43,264 nucleotides of DNA from Planctomycetaceae bacterium (GTDB taxonomy: Bacteria > Planctomycetota > Planctomycetia > Pirellulales > Pirellulaceae). A program made the translations under genes and the position numbers. This document shows, piece by piece, positions 7,516 to 16,028 of this stretch. The stretch is taken from contig JAAYDI010000182.1 of assembly GCA_012729315.1 (NCBI GenBank), positions 1 through 43,264 on the forward strand. The letters run 5' to 3'. The first letter of the stretch is position 1. Each line of letters begins with the position of its first letter. The notes under the pieces were generated by a model. It had not been told where the DNA came from, ran no database searches, and saw nothing but the letters and a program-made list of their open reading frames with translations.

Positions 7516-9078
7516 ATGAAACAGTCGTCACAGTGTGCCGTCGGGATCGACCTGGGCACGACCTTTTCGGTCGCCGCATATCTGGACAGCACGGGGCGTC
7601 CGCTGACCCTCATCAACGCCGAAGGGGACACGCTCACGCCCAGTGTGGTGCTGCTCGAGGACTACGAGGTGGTCGTGGGCAAGGAGGCGGTGAAGGCCAT
7701 GGGCAGCGAGATGGAACGTATCGCCGACTGCTCCAAACGCGATGTGGGACAGCGCATGTTCCACAAGGCCCTGGGTGGTCGCCAGTATCCGCCGGAGGCG
7801 CTGGGAGGGTGGATTCTCAATAAGCTGCGCATGGATACGCAGAAACAGCTGGGCGCGTACCACAAGGTGGTGATCACCGTTCCGGCCTACTTCGATGAGG
7901 TGCGCCGCAAAGCGACCCAGGATGCCGGATACATCGCTGGCTTCGAGGTGTTGGATATCATCAACGAACCGACCGCGGCGGCCGTCGCCTTCGGATACCA
8001 CCAGGGGTTCCTGTCCGAGACCGGTGCCGGAGCACAGCGCCGCAACGTACTGGTCTATGACCTGGGTGGGGGCACGTTCGATGTGACGGTGATGCAGATT
8101 GACGGGCGGGAGTTCGTGGCACTGGCCACCGACGGCGACGTGCGTCTGGGGGGCCGCGACTGGGATCAGCGTCTGCTGGATTGTGTCGCCGAGGAGTTCG
8201 TGCGGAAGTACGGCCTGGATCCGCGGGAGGATCCCAATGTGGAAGGCCGGCTCTGGCGGGAGTGCGAGGAAGCCAAACGCACGTTGTCGGCCCGCCAGCG
8301 GGCCACGCTGTCGTGCGAGTACCGCGGCCAGACGGTACGGCTGGAGATCACGCGCGAGAAGTTTGAAGAGCTGACGCTGGACCTGCTCGAACGCACGGCG
8401 TTTACAACGCGCCAGACTCTGCAGGCGGCTGGGCTGGAGTGGTCCGACATCGACCGCATTCTGCTGGTCGGCGGCTCCACGCGCATGCCGTCCGTCGTGC
8501 GGATGCTCAGAGACCTCTCGGGCAAGGAACCCGATCAGAGCGTTTCGCCGGACGAGGTGGTGGCGCACGGCGCGGCACTGCACGCCGGACTCCTGCTCAC
8601 CCGACACGCCGGCCGCGCGCCCCGATTCCAGATCCGAAACGTCAACTCACACAGTCTGGGCGTGGTCGCCAACGATCCCCAGACCAAGGAATTGCGCAAC
8701 GCGATCCTGATTCCGCGCAATACGCAGTTGCCGGCGGAAGCGAAACGCATCTTCAGGACGCGAAAGGCGGGTCAAAAGTCCATTCTGGTACGGATCGTGG
8801 AGGGAGAAAGCGCCGCGCCGGCCGATTGTTCGCAGATTGGGCGCTGTTCCGTCCGCGATCTGCCGCCAGGGCTCCCGGCCAGGACCCCGATTGAGGTTCG
8901 GTTCCGTTACCGGGAGAACGGACGCCTGAGCATTCGCGTGAAAGTGACAGGTACGAATGCCGTGCTGGAACATGAAATCATGCGCGAGAACAGCCTCACG
9001 CGCGACCAGCTCAACAGCTGGAGGAAATACATATCCGGCTTGCCCCCCCTGGCACAGATCGTGTCGGAGGATGCGTGA
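7516..9078 (+). CDS. Hsp70/DnaK-like chaperone lacking the C-terminal lid
   Basis: A 520-aa Hsp70-family protein with a complete ATPase domain. It has the phosphate-1 motif IDLGTTFS (10-17), EPTAAAVAFGY, phosphate-2 motif YDLGGGTFDVT and adenosine motif LVGGSTRMPS. After the linker there is a beta-type substrate-binding region (about 370-520) ending in YISGLPPLAQIVSEDA. It is roughly 120 residues shorter than classical DnaK (about 638 aa): the helical lid and disordered tail are missing. Fast substrate exchange or a scaffolding role is likelier than general folding. ATG 7516 is preferred over the upstream in-frame codon at 7489 because Hsp70 proteins start just before the GIDLGTT strand. No dnaJ or grpE is adjacent. 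Its position after the FHA and kinase-tubulin genes suggests a shared process, but a 550-bp gap argues for its own promoter. Confidence 0.88.
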   Translation: MKQSSQCAVGIDLGTTFSVAAYLDSTGRPLTLINAEGDTLTPSVVLLEDYEVVVGKEAVKAMGSEMERIADCSKRDVGQRMFHKALGGRQYPPEALGGWILNKLRMDTQKQLGAYHKVVITVPAYFDEVRRKATQDAGYIAGFEVLDIINEPTAAAVAFGYHQGFLSETGAGAQRRNVLVYDLGGGTFDVTVMQIDGREFVALATDGDVRLGGRDWDQRLLDCVAEEFVRKYGLDPREDPNVEGRLWRECEEAKRTLSARQRATLSCEYRGQTVRLEITREKFEELTLDLLERTAFTTRQTLQAAGLEWSDIDRILLVGGSTRMPSVVRMLRDLSGKEPDQSVSPDEVVAHGAALHAGLLLTRHAGRAPRFQIRNVNSHSLGVVANDPQTKELRNAILIPRNTQLPAEAKRIFRTRKAGQKSILVRIVEGESAAPADCSQIGRCSVRDLPPGLPARTPIEVRFRYRENGRLSIRVKVTGTNAVLEHEIMRENSLTRDQLNSWRKYISGLPPLAQIVSEDA

Positions 9079-9105
9079 TCGAGATGAACTCGCATGACCC
9101 ATTGC

Positions 9106-9130
9106 GGCCGGGCTGCCGGGCTGCCCGGCC
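9106..9130 (+). terminator. Candidate terminator hairpin after hsp70-like gene
   Basis: ggccgggc (9106-9113) and gcccggcc (9123-9130) form an 8-bp perfect GC stem around a 9-nt loop, 28 nt after the stop codon. There is no T-tract downstream, so termination efficiency is uncertain. Confidence 0.4.
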
Positions 9131-9140
9131 CGCACTGTGC

Positions 9141-9225
9141 GGCTCGCGGCTGTCGTCTTGAACCGCAACGTGGCGCTACTAACACAGCCCGGGGTAAGCC
9201 GCGCCTCGCGGCGCCACCCGTGGGT
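9141..9225 (-). repeat. Dispersed repeat R1, copy B (partial, inverted)
   Basis: On the minus strand this reads acccacgggtggcgccgcga through ctgtgttagtagcgccacgt to caagacgacag, matching the first 80 or so bases of copies A and D. The distal part, with the ccagttgc/gcaactgg stem, is missing. It occupies most of the gap between the hsp70-like gene and mobA. Confidence 0.8.
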
Positions 9226-9299
9226 GCGCGTTGCCTGAAATCGTATGCAACGCTGGAGTATAATCGACTGACGATGCGCAGGCAGCTTGAGGGCGGGGA

Positions 9300-9923
9300 A
9301 TGGTGGTGGGCGGCATTGTGCTCTGTGGCGGACAAAGTCGCCGGATGGGACGCGATAAGGCGACGCTCCCGTTCGGCGACGAGATGCTATTGCAGCGCGT
9401 GGTGCGGCTGCTCGGGGGGGCCGTCGAGCGGTGCGTGGTGGTGGCGGCCGTCGGCCAGTTGCTTCCGCCGCTCCCGCCGGAAGTGTCTGTGATCCGCGAC
9501 CGAGCCACCGGACGCGGGCCCCTGGAGGGCTTGTACTGCGGGCTCGCGGCGCTCGGCTCGCGTGTGGAGGCCGCCTACGTTACGGCATGCGACGCCCCGT
9601 TTCTGCGCCCGGAGTTCGTGCAGCGGATGGCCCAGTTGCTGGACGACCACGACGTGGTCGTACCCACTGACGGTGCCTTCCATCATCCGCTGGCAGCTGT
9701 CTATCGCACGCGGCTGGTCGCGTCCATCGCCGCGCTCCTGGCACAAGGGGAACGGCGGATGATCTCGTTCCATGACAGTGTGTCGACGCGGCGCGTCGAC
9801 ATCCGGGAGTTGCGCGACGTCGACCCGGAACTCTTGAGTTTGTTGAATATCAATCGGCCCGAGGATTACACGCTTGCTCTGCGCCGCGCCGGGTTGCCTG
9901 CCTGGCCCGGTACAGGCCCTTGA
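9300..9923 (+). CDS. mobA: Molybdenum cofactor guanylyltransferase MobA
   Basis: A 207-aa cytoplasmic nucleotidyltransferase that transfers GMP from GTP to molybdopterin-Mo to make the guanine dinucleotide cofactor. The N-terminal signature LCGGQSRRMGRDKATLPFG is the NTP-binding loop with its essential Lys. DRATGRGPLEGLYCGLAAL and the metal-binding CDAPFL (TACDAPFL) follow in the expected order. The C-terminal LLNINRPEDY is the typical NINTPEDL box. Length is normal for MobA (about 190-210 aa). The ATG is preceded by gagggcggggaa, a strong Shine-Dalgarno. It stands alone between repeat R1-B and a tandem-repeat tract; no other moa/moe gene or molybdoenzyme is in the window. A closely related CTP/NTP transferase cannot be ruled out, but the motifs fit MobA best. 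Confidence 0.9.
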   Translation: MVVGGIVLCGGQSRRMGRDKATLPFGDEMLLQRVVRLLGGAVERCVVVAAVGQLLPPLPPEVSVIRDRATGRGPLEGLYCGLAALGSRVEAAYVTACDAPFLRPEFVQRMAQLLDDHDVVVPTDGAFHHPLAAVYRTRLVASIAALLAQGERRMISFHDSVSTRRVDIRELRDVDPELLSLLNINRPEDYTLALRRAGLPAWPGTGP

Positions 9924-10053
9924 GACGGGGCAGCGACATGCAGCATCTTGCCGCTGCATGCATCCCCTCCGTTGCCGTGAAACCGGACGTGTGTGAGGTG
10001 GCCACCGGTGCCGGCCAGGTTGCGCCTGCATGCAGGTTGCGACAGTTCTTCCT

Positions 10054-10092
10054 GCACAGTAACCTGACACAGTAACGTGACACAGTAACCTG
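10054..10092 (+). repeat. 13-bp tandem repeat, three copies
   Basis: gcacagtaacctg, acacagtaacgtg and acacagtaacctg follow one another without gaps at 10054-10066, 10067-10079 and 10080-10092, with part of a fourth unit (acac) after them. The tract lies 50 bp upstream of the DinB-like start. Just before it is the palindromic stretch gcctgcatgcaggt. Confidence 0.85.
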
Positions 10093-10143
10093 ACACTGCG
10101 GATCGAGAATCGTGGCGGCAGGCGAGCATGTGGAGAATTGGGG

Positions 10144-10650
10144 ATGGCTGACACGCGTGTGGAGTTGGCCCGCCAGCACATTCAGTTTGCGCGGGAATAC
10201 ACCCTGAGCTTGCTGGAGGATATCGACGACGTACAGTGGTTCTGGCAGCCACCGGGACGGATCACGCATGTCGCGTGGCAGGTGGGACACCTGGCGATGG
10301 CACAGTACGGCCTGTGTCTGTTCCGGATGCGCGGCCGCCAGCCGGAAGACATGGAGTTGATGTCGAGCGTCTTCCGCAAGAAGTTCAGCAAAGGCACCAC
10401 GCCCGATCCGGATCCCGCCGGCAATCCGTCGCCGGCCGAGATCCGCGAAGTGCTGCACGGTGTGCATCGTCGAGCGATGGAAGAACTGCCGACGTACAAT
10501 GACGCTGTCCTCGGCGAACCGGTTGACATGCCGTATGCCGTGTCCCCCACCAAACTGGGAAGCCTGTACTTCTGTGCGATGCACGAGATGATGCATGCCG
10601 GTCAACTGGGGTTGCTGCGGCGTCTGATGGGCAAGTCCACCATGCGGTGA
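10144..10650 (+). CDS. DinB-like (YfiT/DUF664-type) metalloprotein
   Basis: A 168-aa soluble protein predicted to fold as the four-helix DinB bundle. It has THVAWQVGHLAMAQYGL near the N-terminal third and CAMHEMMHAGQLGLLRRLMG near the C-terminus. These place His residues where DinB_2 proteins bind a divalent metal (GHLA, and H in the MHAGQ block). Members are often thiol transferases or hydrolases acting on mycothiol, bacillithiol or related substrates; here the substrate is unknown. ATG 10144 is preferred to TTG 10138. A weak tggaga lies about 8 nt upstream. It has its own strand block after a 220-bp gap containing the 13-bp repeats and no clear operon partner. The superfamily call is good, the specific role is open. 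Confidence 0.75.
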   Translation: MADTRVELARQHIQFAREYTLSLLEDIDDVQWFWQPPGRITHVAWQVGHLAMAQYGLCLFRMRGRQPEDMELMSSVFRKKFSKGTTPDPDPAGNPSPAEIREVLHGVHRRAMEELPTYNDAVLGEPVDMPYAVSPTKLGSLYFCAMHEMMHAGQLGLLRRLMGKSTMR

Positions 10651-10651
10651 C

Positions 10652-10684
10652 AACGAGGGGCGATAACGAGGGGCAATACGAGGG
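10652..10684 (+). repeat. 13-bp tandem duplication after the DinB-like gene
   Basis: aacgaggggcgat (10652-10664) is followed by aacgaggggcaat (10665-10677) and a partial third unit, acgaggg. It starts right after the TGA stop of the DinB-like gene. Confidence 0.8.
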
Positions 10685-10751
10685 TGCGGGCCACAACCGG
10701 CTGGTTCGTAACAGCCTGCGAGTCGACGTGACGATCCCAGAACCAAACCAC

Positions 10752-10781
10752 AAACCAATTGTCAAGAAACCAATTGTCAAA
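10752..10781 (+). repeat. 15-bp tandem duplication upstream of the glycoside hydrolase gene
   Basis: aaaccaattgtcaag (10752-10766) is followed directly by aaaccaattgtcaaa (10767-10781), 31 bp before the start codon. Each copy holds the palindrome caattg. It could be a doubled operator or a slippage product. Confidence 0.8.
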
Positions 10782-10812
10782 CGGTTCAAGAACACGGAAA
10801 GGGACAACGGAG

Positions 10813-13701
10813 ATGCAACGCGCGACGATCTATCTGGTTCTCCTGTGGCTGTCCACGGCGGTCTCGGGTGTCTGGGGTGATGAGCCGATCAGAGCGATAC
10901 AGGGCCGTGATGGACGGGTGCAGGTGGCGCGAGGGAACACGGTGATCTGTGAACTGGCGGCCGGCCTGTTCGATTCGGACTGGCGGGCGGCGCAGGCCAC
11001 GGCTGACGGCTCGCAGGACGGTGCGGGACCGGGACGGGCCATCCGCCTGGTGGCGCCCGACGGTGGCGTGGCCCGCGGCCAGGCGACCGTGGTGGCCGAA
11101 GGGGACGCCATGCAGGCTGCCTATGTGTTCACGCCCGAGCAGGACATGGTGCTCAACTCGCTGCACGTGGCGGCCGAGTTCACAATCGAGGCCCTGGCGG
11201 GCGGGACCTGGAAAGCGGACGAGCGCGCCGGGGAATTCCCGGCCGATTTCGACTCCATTTCGCTCTTCAACGGGCCGGTTCGGACGCTGCAGATCCGTAC
11301 CGCTGGCGGCGAATCACTCGAGTTCCGCTTCCCGCAGCCAACCAGTGTGCTGATCCAGGACAATCGGCAGTGGGGACCGTCTTTCACGATCCGGATGTAT
11401 CGCTCCTCCCGTGAAGAACAGCCGTTCCGCAAGGGGGCCGCGGTGCGCGTGGACTTCACACTCGCTGGGCGCGGCGGCATTGAGGTCGAACACGATGCCC
11501 CGGTGACCATTGTGGCGGACCGCGACTGGATCCCGCTGAAACTCGAACTGGACATTCAACCGGGTTCGGCGCTCGATTTCTCGTCGCTGGGTCTGCAGGA
11601 CGCTCCGGCCGGCAAGCATGGCTGGCTGCAATCGCATGCTGACGGGACATTCACCTTCGAAGCGCAGCGGGACAGGCCAGTGCGGTTCTACGGCGTGAAC
11701 CTCTGCTTCTCGGCGCACTACATTACCCACGACCAGGCGGACCGGTTGGCTGAGCGTCTGGTGCGGCTGGGATACAACACTGTGCGTTTCCATCATTACG
11801 AGAGCGAACTGGTGGCTGGCCAGCCGGACAGCACACAGTTGAATCCCGACAAGCTGGATCAGCTGGACTACCTCTTCGCCGCGCTCACAAGTCGGGGCAT
11901 CTACGTGACGACCGATCTCTATGTCTCGCGGCCCGTGAGCATCGACTCCATCCTGCCCGACTACGCGGCGGGGCGCCAGGACGCCATGAACGCCTTCAAG
12001 GTGCTGGCCACGAACAACGATCGGGCGTTTGAGAACTGGAAGACGTTTACCAGGAATCTGCTCACGCACGTCAATCCTTACACGCAGCGCGCCTACAAGG
12101 ACGATCCCGGTTTGGCCTGGTTGAGTCTGATCAATGAAGGCAACCTGGGGAATTTCCTGGGTCTGGCCCGGGATGTTCCGGACTTTCAGCGGGCGTGGAA
12201 CCTCTGGCTGATCGCGCGCTATCGAGACCGGGCGGGACTGGCAGCGGCCTGGGGGGCGATCCTGTCCGACGACGAGGATCCGGGGCAGGGCAGTGTGCGT
12301 CTGGACGCCAGCCTGGACGGCCGGGACCCGCGGGCGCGGGACGTGGTTTGTTTTCTGGCACAGGTGGATCGCGACTTCTTCGTGCGCGCGACGCGGTTCC
12401 TGCGTGAAGAGCTGGGTGTCAAGGCGCTGGTGACGAACATGAACGGCTGGACCAATCATGTAGTGAACCAGCTGGCACGTGTGGAGATGGACTACGTGGA
12501 CGACCATTTCTATGTCGATCATCCTGAGTTCATCGAGCAGCCGTGGCGGCTGCCCAGCCGCTGCCCCAACACGAGTCCGGTTGCGGGTGGCGCCCGTGGT
12601 GGACGGCACATCACCCTGACGCGACTGTTCGATCGGCCGTTTACGCTGTCGGAATACAACTACTCCGCGCCGGGCCGCTACCGGGGTGTGGGCGGGATCC
12701 TGACCGGTTCTCTGGGTTCTCTGCAGGGCTGGGGAGTAATCTGGCGCTTCGCGTACAGCCACAGCCGGGACAATCTGTTCCAGCCCGGTCGGCTGGGCTA
12801 CTTCGACATGGTGAGCGATCCGTTGAGCCAGGCGGCGGAGCGGGCCAGCATCTGCCTGTTTCTGCGCGGCGATATGCGGCCGGCTCCGCACAGCCTGGCG
12901 GTTGCAATGACGCGGCAGGACCTGGCGGCGCCCGGCGCGCGGGTTCCGCGTCTGGCACCTTCCTGGCACTGGGCCGGCTGGGTCACACGCATCGGCACGC
13001 GGGTGGTGGATGATCCCGCTGCGCCGTTGCCGCACGACGTCGTCCTGCCGCTGGGCTGGGCTACGCCGGAAAGTGCGTACACCGGCACGCAGGTGGCAGG
13101 GGTGGGGGACCCGTATCAGCTGTCCGACGACGAACTCGTCGCGGTGCTCAGGCAGCGGGGGATTCTGCGCGAGCCGAACCCGACCGATCCGCGCGAATAC
13201 ATCTTCCAGAGCGAGACGGGTGAGATCACGATCGACGGACCGCGGGATGTCATGACGTTGGACACGCCCTGCACGGTCGGCGGGTTTGCCGCGGCGGGAG
13301 AGACGATTCAGACGCAGCATGGTTTCCAGGCGACGGTACAGGACGTGCCGGCCACGATCTGGGTCAGCGCGCTGGACGCGCAGCCGGTCGTGGGCAGCCG
13401 CCGGCTGCTGCTGACGCACCTGACGGACCTGCAGAACACCGGAATCCGGTACGGTGAGCGTGCGCGGCAAACGCTGCTCGATTGGGGCCAGCTGCCGCAC
13501 CTGGTCCGCGCCGGCCGGGCCGAGGTCCGCCTGCAGCTGGCGGAAGCGGGTGCCTGGCGCGTGTGGGCGCTGTCGACTGGCGGGGCGCGCGTGGCGGAGG
13601 TGCCCGCGGAGGTGCATGATGGCACATTGGTCTTCACCGCCGATGTAGCGGGAGTCCCGGATCAGGGTGCCATCCTGTGCTACGAAATCGCCCGGGAGTA
13701 A
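10813..13701 (+). CDS. Secreted glycoside hydrolase, clan-A (GH5-like) TIM barrel
   Basis: A 962-aa exported enzyme. MQRATIYLVLLWLSTAVSGVWG is a signal peptide with cleavage likely before DEP. Residues about 25-260 look like beta-sandwich sequence. A TIM-barrel region follows: VRFYGVNLCFSAHY, a R-L-x-x-L-G-Y-N-T-V-R-F-H-H strand, and WLSLINEGN with probable acid/base E442 after Asn, the clan-A NE pair. The candidate nucleophile is E614 in FTLSEYN. The C-terminal third (about 700-960) is again beta-rich, possibly a binding module. It probably acts on a plant or algal polysaccharide; beta-mannanase, glucanase or galactosidase activities are all possible. The frame is open upstream, but ATG 10813 gives the signal peptide and has GGAAAGG 9 nt before it. 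The next gene encodes another exported protein, 225 bp downstream. Confidence 0.8.
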   Translation: MQRATIYLVLLWLSTAVSGVWGDEPIRAIQGRDGRVQVARGNTVICELAAGLFDSDWRAAQATADGSQDGAGPGRAIRLVAPDGGVARGQATVVAEGDAMQAAYVFTPEQDMVLNSLHVAAEFTIEALAGGTWKADERAGEFPADFDSISLFNGPVRTLQIRTAGGESLEFRFPQPTSVLIQDNRQWGPSFTIRMYRSSREEQPFRKGAAVRVDFTLAGRGGIEVEHDAPVTIVADRDWIPLKLELDIQPGSALDFSSLGLQDAPAGKHGWLQSHADGTFTFEAQRDRPVRFYGVNLCFSAHYITHDQADRLAERLVRLGYNTVRFHHYESELVAGQPDSTQLNPDKLDQLDYLFAALTSRGIYVTTDLYVSRPVSIDSILPDYAAGRQDAMNAFKVLATNNDRAFENWKTFTRNLLTHVNPYTQRAYKDDPGLAWLSLINEGNLGNFLGLARDVPDFQRAWNLWLIARYRDRAGLAAAWGAILSDDEDPGQGSVRLDASLDGRDPRARDVVCFLAQVDRDFFVRATRFLREELGVKALVTNMNGWTNHVVNQLARVEMDYVDDHFYVDHPEFIEQPWRLPSRCPNTSPVAGGARGGRHITLTRLFDRPFTLSEYNYSAPGRYRGVGGILTGSLGSLQGWGVIWRFAYSHSRDNLFQPGRLGYFDMVSDPLSQAAERASICLFLRGDMRPAPHSLAVAMTRQDLAAPGARVPRLAPSWHWAGWVTRIGTRVVDDPAAPLPHDVVLPLGWATPESAYTGTQVAGVGDPYQLSDDELVAVLRQRGILREPNPTDPREYIFQSETGEITIDGPRDVMTLDTPCTVGGFAAAGETIQTQHGFQATVQDVPATIWVSALDAQPVVGSRRLLLTHLTDLQNTGIRYGERARQTLLDWGQLPHLVRAGRAEVRLQLAEAGAWRVWALSTGGARVAEVPAEVHDGTLVFTADVAGVPDQGAILCYEIARE

Positions 13702-13926
13702 CCGGTCTGTCCGGCTGCGGGTCCCGTCGTCCGCCGTCCCCGTCGGATGTCCCGGGCCCGGCGCCGGAGTGTCTGCGTCGATCCCCTCCTTTTCCGCCCG
13801 GGATACTCGGAATCGGCTGCCGCTTGGTATATCATAGGGCGGTGACGGCAGCGGTTCGCCGCCGTGACGAGCACTCCGTTGAATCACACCTTCTTGCCTC
13901 ACTAGCGCGCGAACAGGAGACATGGT

Positions 13927-15870
13927 ATGAGTCTGGGCGGTATTCCAGTATCTATTCTTCAGCGAACCATGGTGGCCCTGGGTCTATGCACCTTGCTTGC
14001 CGGCACGCTCCGGGGAGAGTCGGGCACCTACCTGGGTCCGATTGATGTGGTGGCTTCGCCCGACCAGCAGATCCTGTACGTCCTGCAGTATGACGCGCAG
14101 CGCATCGACGTGCTGGATGTGGCCACCAACCAGGTCACACGCAGCATTGCATGCCCGGGCGCGCCGACGGGTCTGGCTGTGCAGGCTGACGGCAGCACGC
14201 TGTACGTGACCTGCGGCGTAGCCAGTGGGGTGGTGTGTGCGATCGAGTCCAGTACGGGCAACGTGCTGCAGACGATTGCGGTCGGGCACAGTCCCTGTGC
14301 GCCGGCGCTGCTCCCGGACGGCAAGCACCTGGTGGTATGCAACCGCTTCAACAACGACGTCTCGCTTGTGGACGTGGCTGCGGCGCAGCAGGTCGCGCGG
14401 GTGCCGGTGCTGCGCGAGCCGGTGGCCAGCGATGTGACGCCCGACGGCTCGCTGGTCCTCGTGGCGAACCTCCTGCCCATCGATCCGTCTGACGCGGACA
14501 CCGTGGCTGCCGAGATTTCGCTCATCCAGATGGCTGATCTGGCGACGACCAGCATCCGGCTGCCCAACGGCAGTTCCAGTATTCGGGACATCTGTGTATC
14601 GCCGGACGGGAAGTACGCCTATGCCGTGCATGTGTTGTCGCGCTACCGCATGCCGACCACGCAACTGGAACGCGGCTGGATGAACACCAACGCACTGAGT
14701 GTGATTGACGTGGCGAGCAGGACGCTGGTCAACACGGTGCTGCTCGACGAGATCGACCTGGGTGCGGCCAATCCGTACGCCGTGACCACGTCGGCCGACG
14801 GCGCCGTGATCTATGTCTCGCACGCGGGAACGCACGAGTTGAGTGTCGTGGACGCGCCGGGGCTCATGCAGAAGCTGACGAGTGTACCCAAGACGATGGA
14901 AGAAGCCCGGGAGCAGGGACGCCTCAACACGGCTGGCACCTACGCGTCGACGACAGTAGTCGATGTCCCGAACGACCTGACGTTTCTCGTGGATCTGCGC
15001 CAGCGGGTGAATCTGCGAAAACGCGGGCTGCCAGGGGTGCTGCCCGAGAAGCAGCCGCTGATCAACGGGCCGCGCGGCCTGGAAGTGATAGGCTCCAAGA
15101 TCTATGTCGCCATGTATTTCAGCGACGCCCTTGCGCTGGTCGATATGGACAGCAAGCTGTATGACAAAGTGACCCTCGTGCCGCTCGGCCCGGAACCGCA
15201 GTTGACGCTGAAGCGCAAAGGGGAAATGTACTTCCGCGACGCGGACATCTGTTTCCAGCAGTGGCAGAGCTGCAACAGCTGCCATCCGGATATCCGTGCC
15301 GACGGACTGAACTGGGACTTGCTCAACGACGACATCGGGACCCCCAAGAACACCAAGTCCATGCTGTTGGCGTACGAGACCCCGCCGTCGATGAGCGCCG
15401 GAGTGCGCAAAACGGCGGAAGAAGCGACCCGCGCTGGTATCGAGCACATCCAGTTTGCCGTGCCCCCCGCGGAAGATCAGGTGCCGGAGTCGATCGACGA
15501 GTTCCTCAAGGCGCTCGAACCGGTCCCCAGCCCGTACCTGGTGGACGGCAAACTCAGCGAGAGCGCAGAGCGTGGCAAAACGCTCTTCTTCTCGGAAAAG
15601 GTGGGATGCAGCAAGTGCCATCCGGAACCGCTCTACACGGATCTCAAGATGCACGACGTCGGCTCGAGCGTGCCGTATGACCGGCGGGTCGATTTCGACA
15701 CGCCGACTCTGGTGGAGGTGTGGCGGACCGCTCCATACATGCACGACGGTCATTATGTGACTATCAAGGACCTGCTGGTCACGGGCGAGCACGGCGCACG
15801 TGCCGGCGAGCTCGATGAACTCACCGAGCAGGATATAGACGACCTGGTGGAGTTTGTGCTGTCGCTGTGA
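13927..15870 (+). CDS. Exported YVTN beta-propeller / diheme c-type cytochrome (MauG/CCP-like)
   Basis: A 647-aa periplasmic redox protein. The N-terminus has a hydrophobic export signal (about 12-30, MVALGLCTLLAGTLRGES). Residues about 35-420 are repeats of the YVTN/lactonase propeller kind, such as LYVLQYDAQRIDVLDVATN and LYVTCGVASGVVCAIESS. The C-terminal part has two heme c sites, C449-N-S-C452-H453 and C561-S-K-C564-H565, with surrounding sequence like the diheme peroxidase/MauG family (GTPKNTKSMLL; FDTPTLVEVWRTAPYMHDG). Predicted to exchange electrons with a periplasmic partner; the substrate is unknown. ATG 13927 is chosen over an out-of-frame ATG at 13922, since AGGAGA lies 6 nt upstream. 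An AT-rich ttggtatatcat at 13824-13835 may be part of its promoter. Whether it works with the upstream glycoside hydrolase is not shown. Confidence 0.86.
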   Translation: MSLGGIPVSILQRTMVALGLCTLLAGTLRGESGTYLGPIDVVASPDQQILYVLQYDAQRIDVLDVATNQVTRSIACPGAPTGLAVQADGSTLYVTCGVASGVVCAIESSTGNVLQTIAVGHSPCAPALLPDGKHLVVCNRFNNDVSLVDVAAAQQVARVPVLREPVASDVTPDGSLVLVANLLPIDPSDADTVAAEISLIQMADLATTSIRLPNGSSSIRDICVSPDGKYAYAVHVLSRYRMPTTQLERGWMNTNALSVIDVASRTLVNTVLLDEIDLGAANPYAVTTSADGAVIYVSHAGTHELSVVDAPGLMQKLTSVPKTMEEAREQGRLNTAGTYASTTVVDVPNDLTFLVDLRQRVNLRKRGLPGVLPEKQPLINGPRGLEVIGSKIYVAMYFSDALALVDMDSKLYDKVTLVPLGPEPQLTLKRKGEMYFRDADICFQQWQSCNSCHPDIRADGLNWDLLNDDIGTPKNTKSMLLAYETPPSMSAGVRKTAEEATRAGIEHIQFAVPPAEDQVPESIDEFLKALEPVPSPYLVDGKLSESAERGKTLFFSEKVGCSKCHPEPLYTDLKMHDVGSSVPYDRRVDFDTPTLVEVWRTAPYMHDGHYVTIKDLLVTGEHGARAGELDELTEQDIDDLVEFVLSL

Positions 15871-16028
15871 GGTGGCGCAGCCGCGGATCGTCGAACAGAT
15901 TGTCGCCTGGGCGCGCCGGCGTCTGGCCAGCCGCGCGCCTGGTAACAGGCCTGGATGGCCTCCTCGAGAGGTCGCTGTCGCTCGCGGCACGTCGTTCGCA
16001 AATGTCGCGCGGCATGCAGCGTCTGCGC

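Noticed and set aside
11314-13923. 869-aa open frame on the minus strand
   Set aside because: Antisense to the glycoside hydrolase; low-complexity Arg/Gln/His translation and no ribosome binding site or domain.
13984-15990. 668-aa open frame on the minus strand
   Set aside because: Antisense to the propeller cytochrome; the CxxCH motifs and export signal are on the plus strand.
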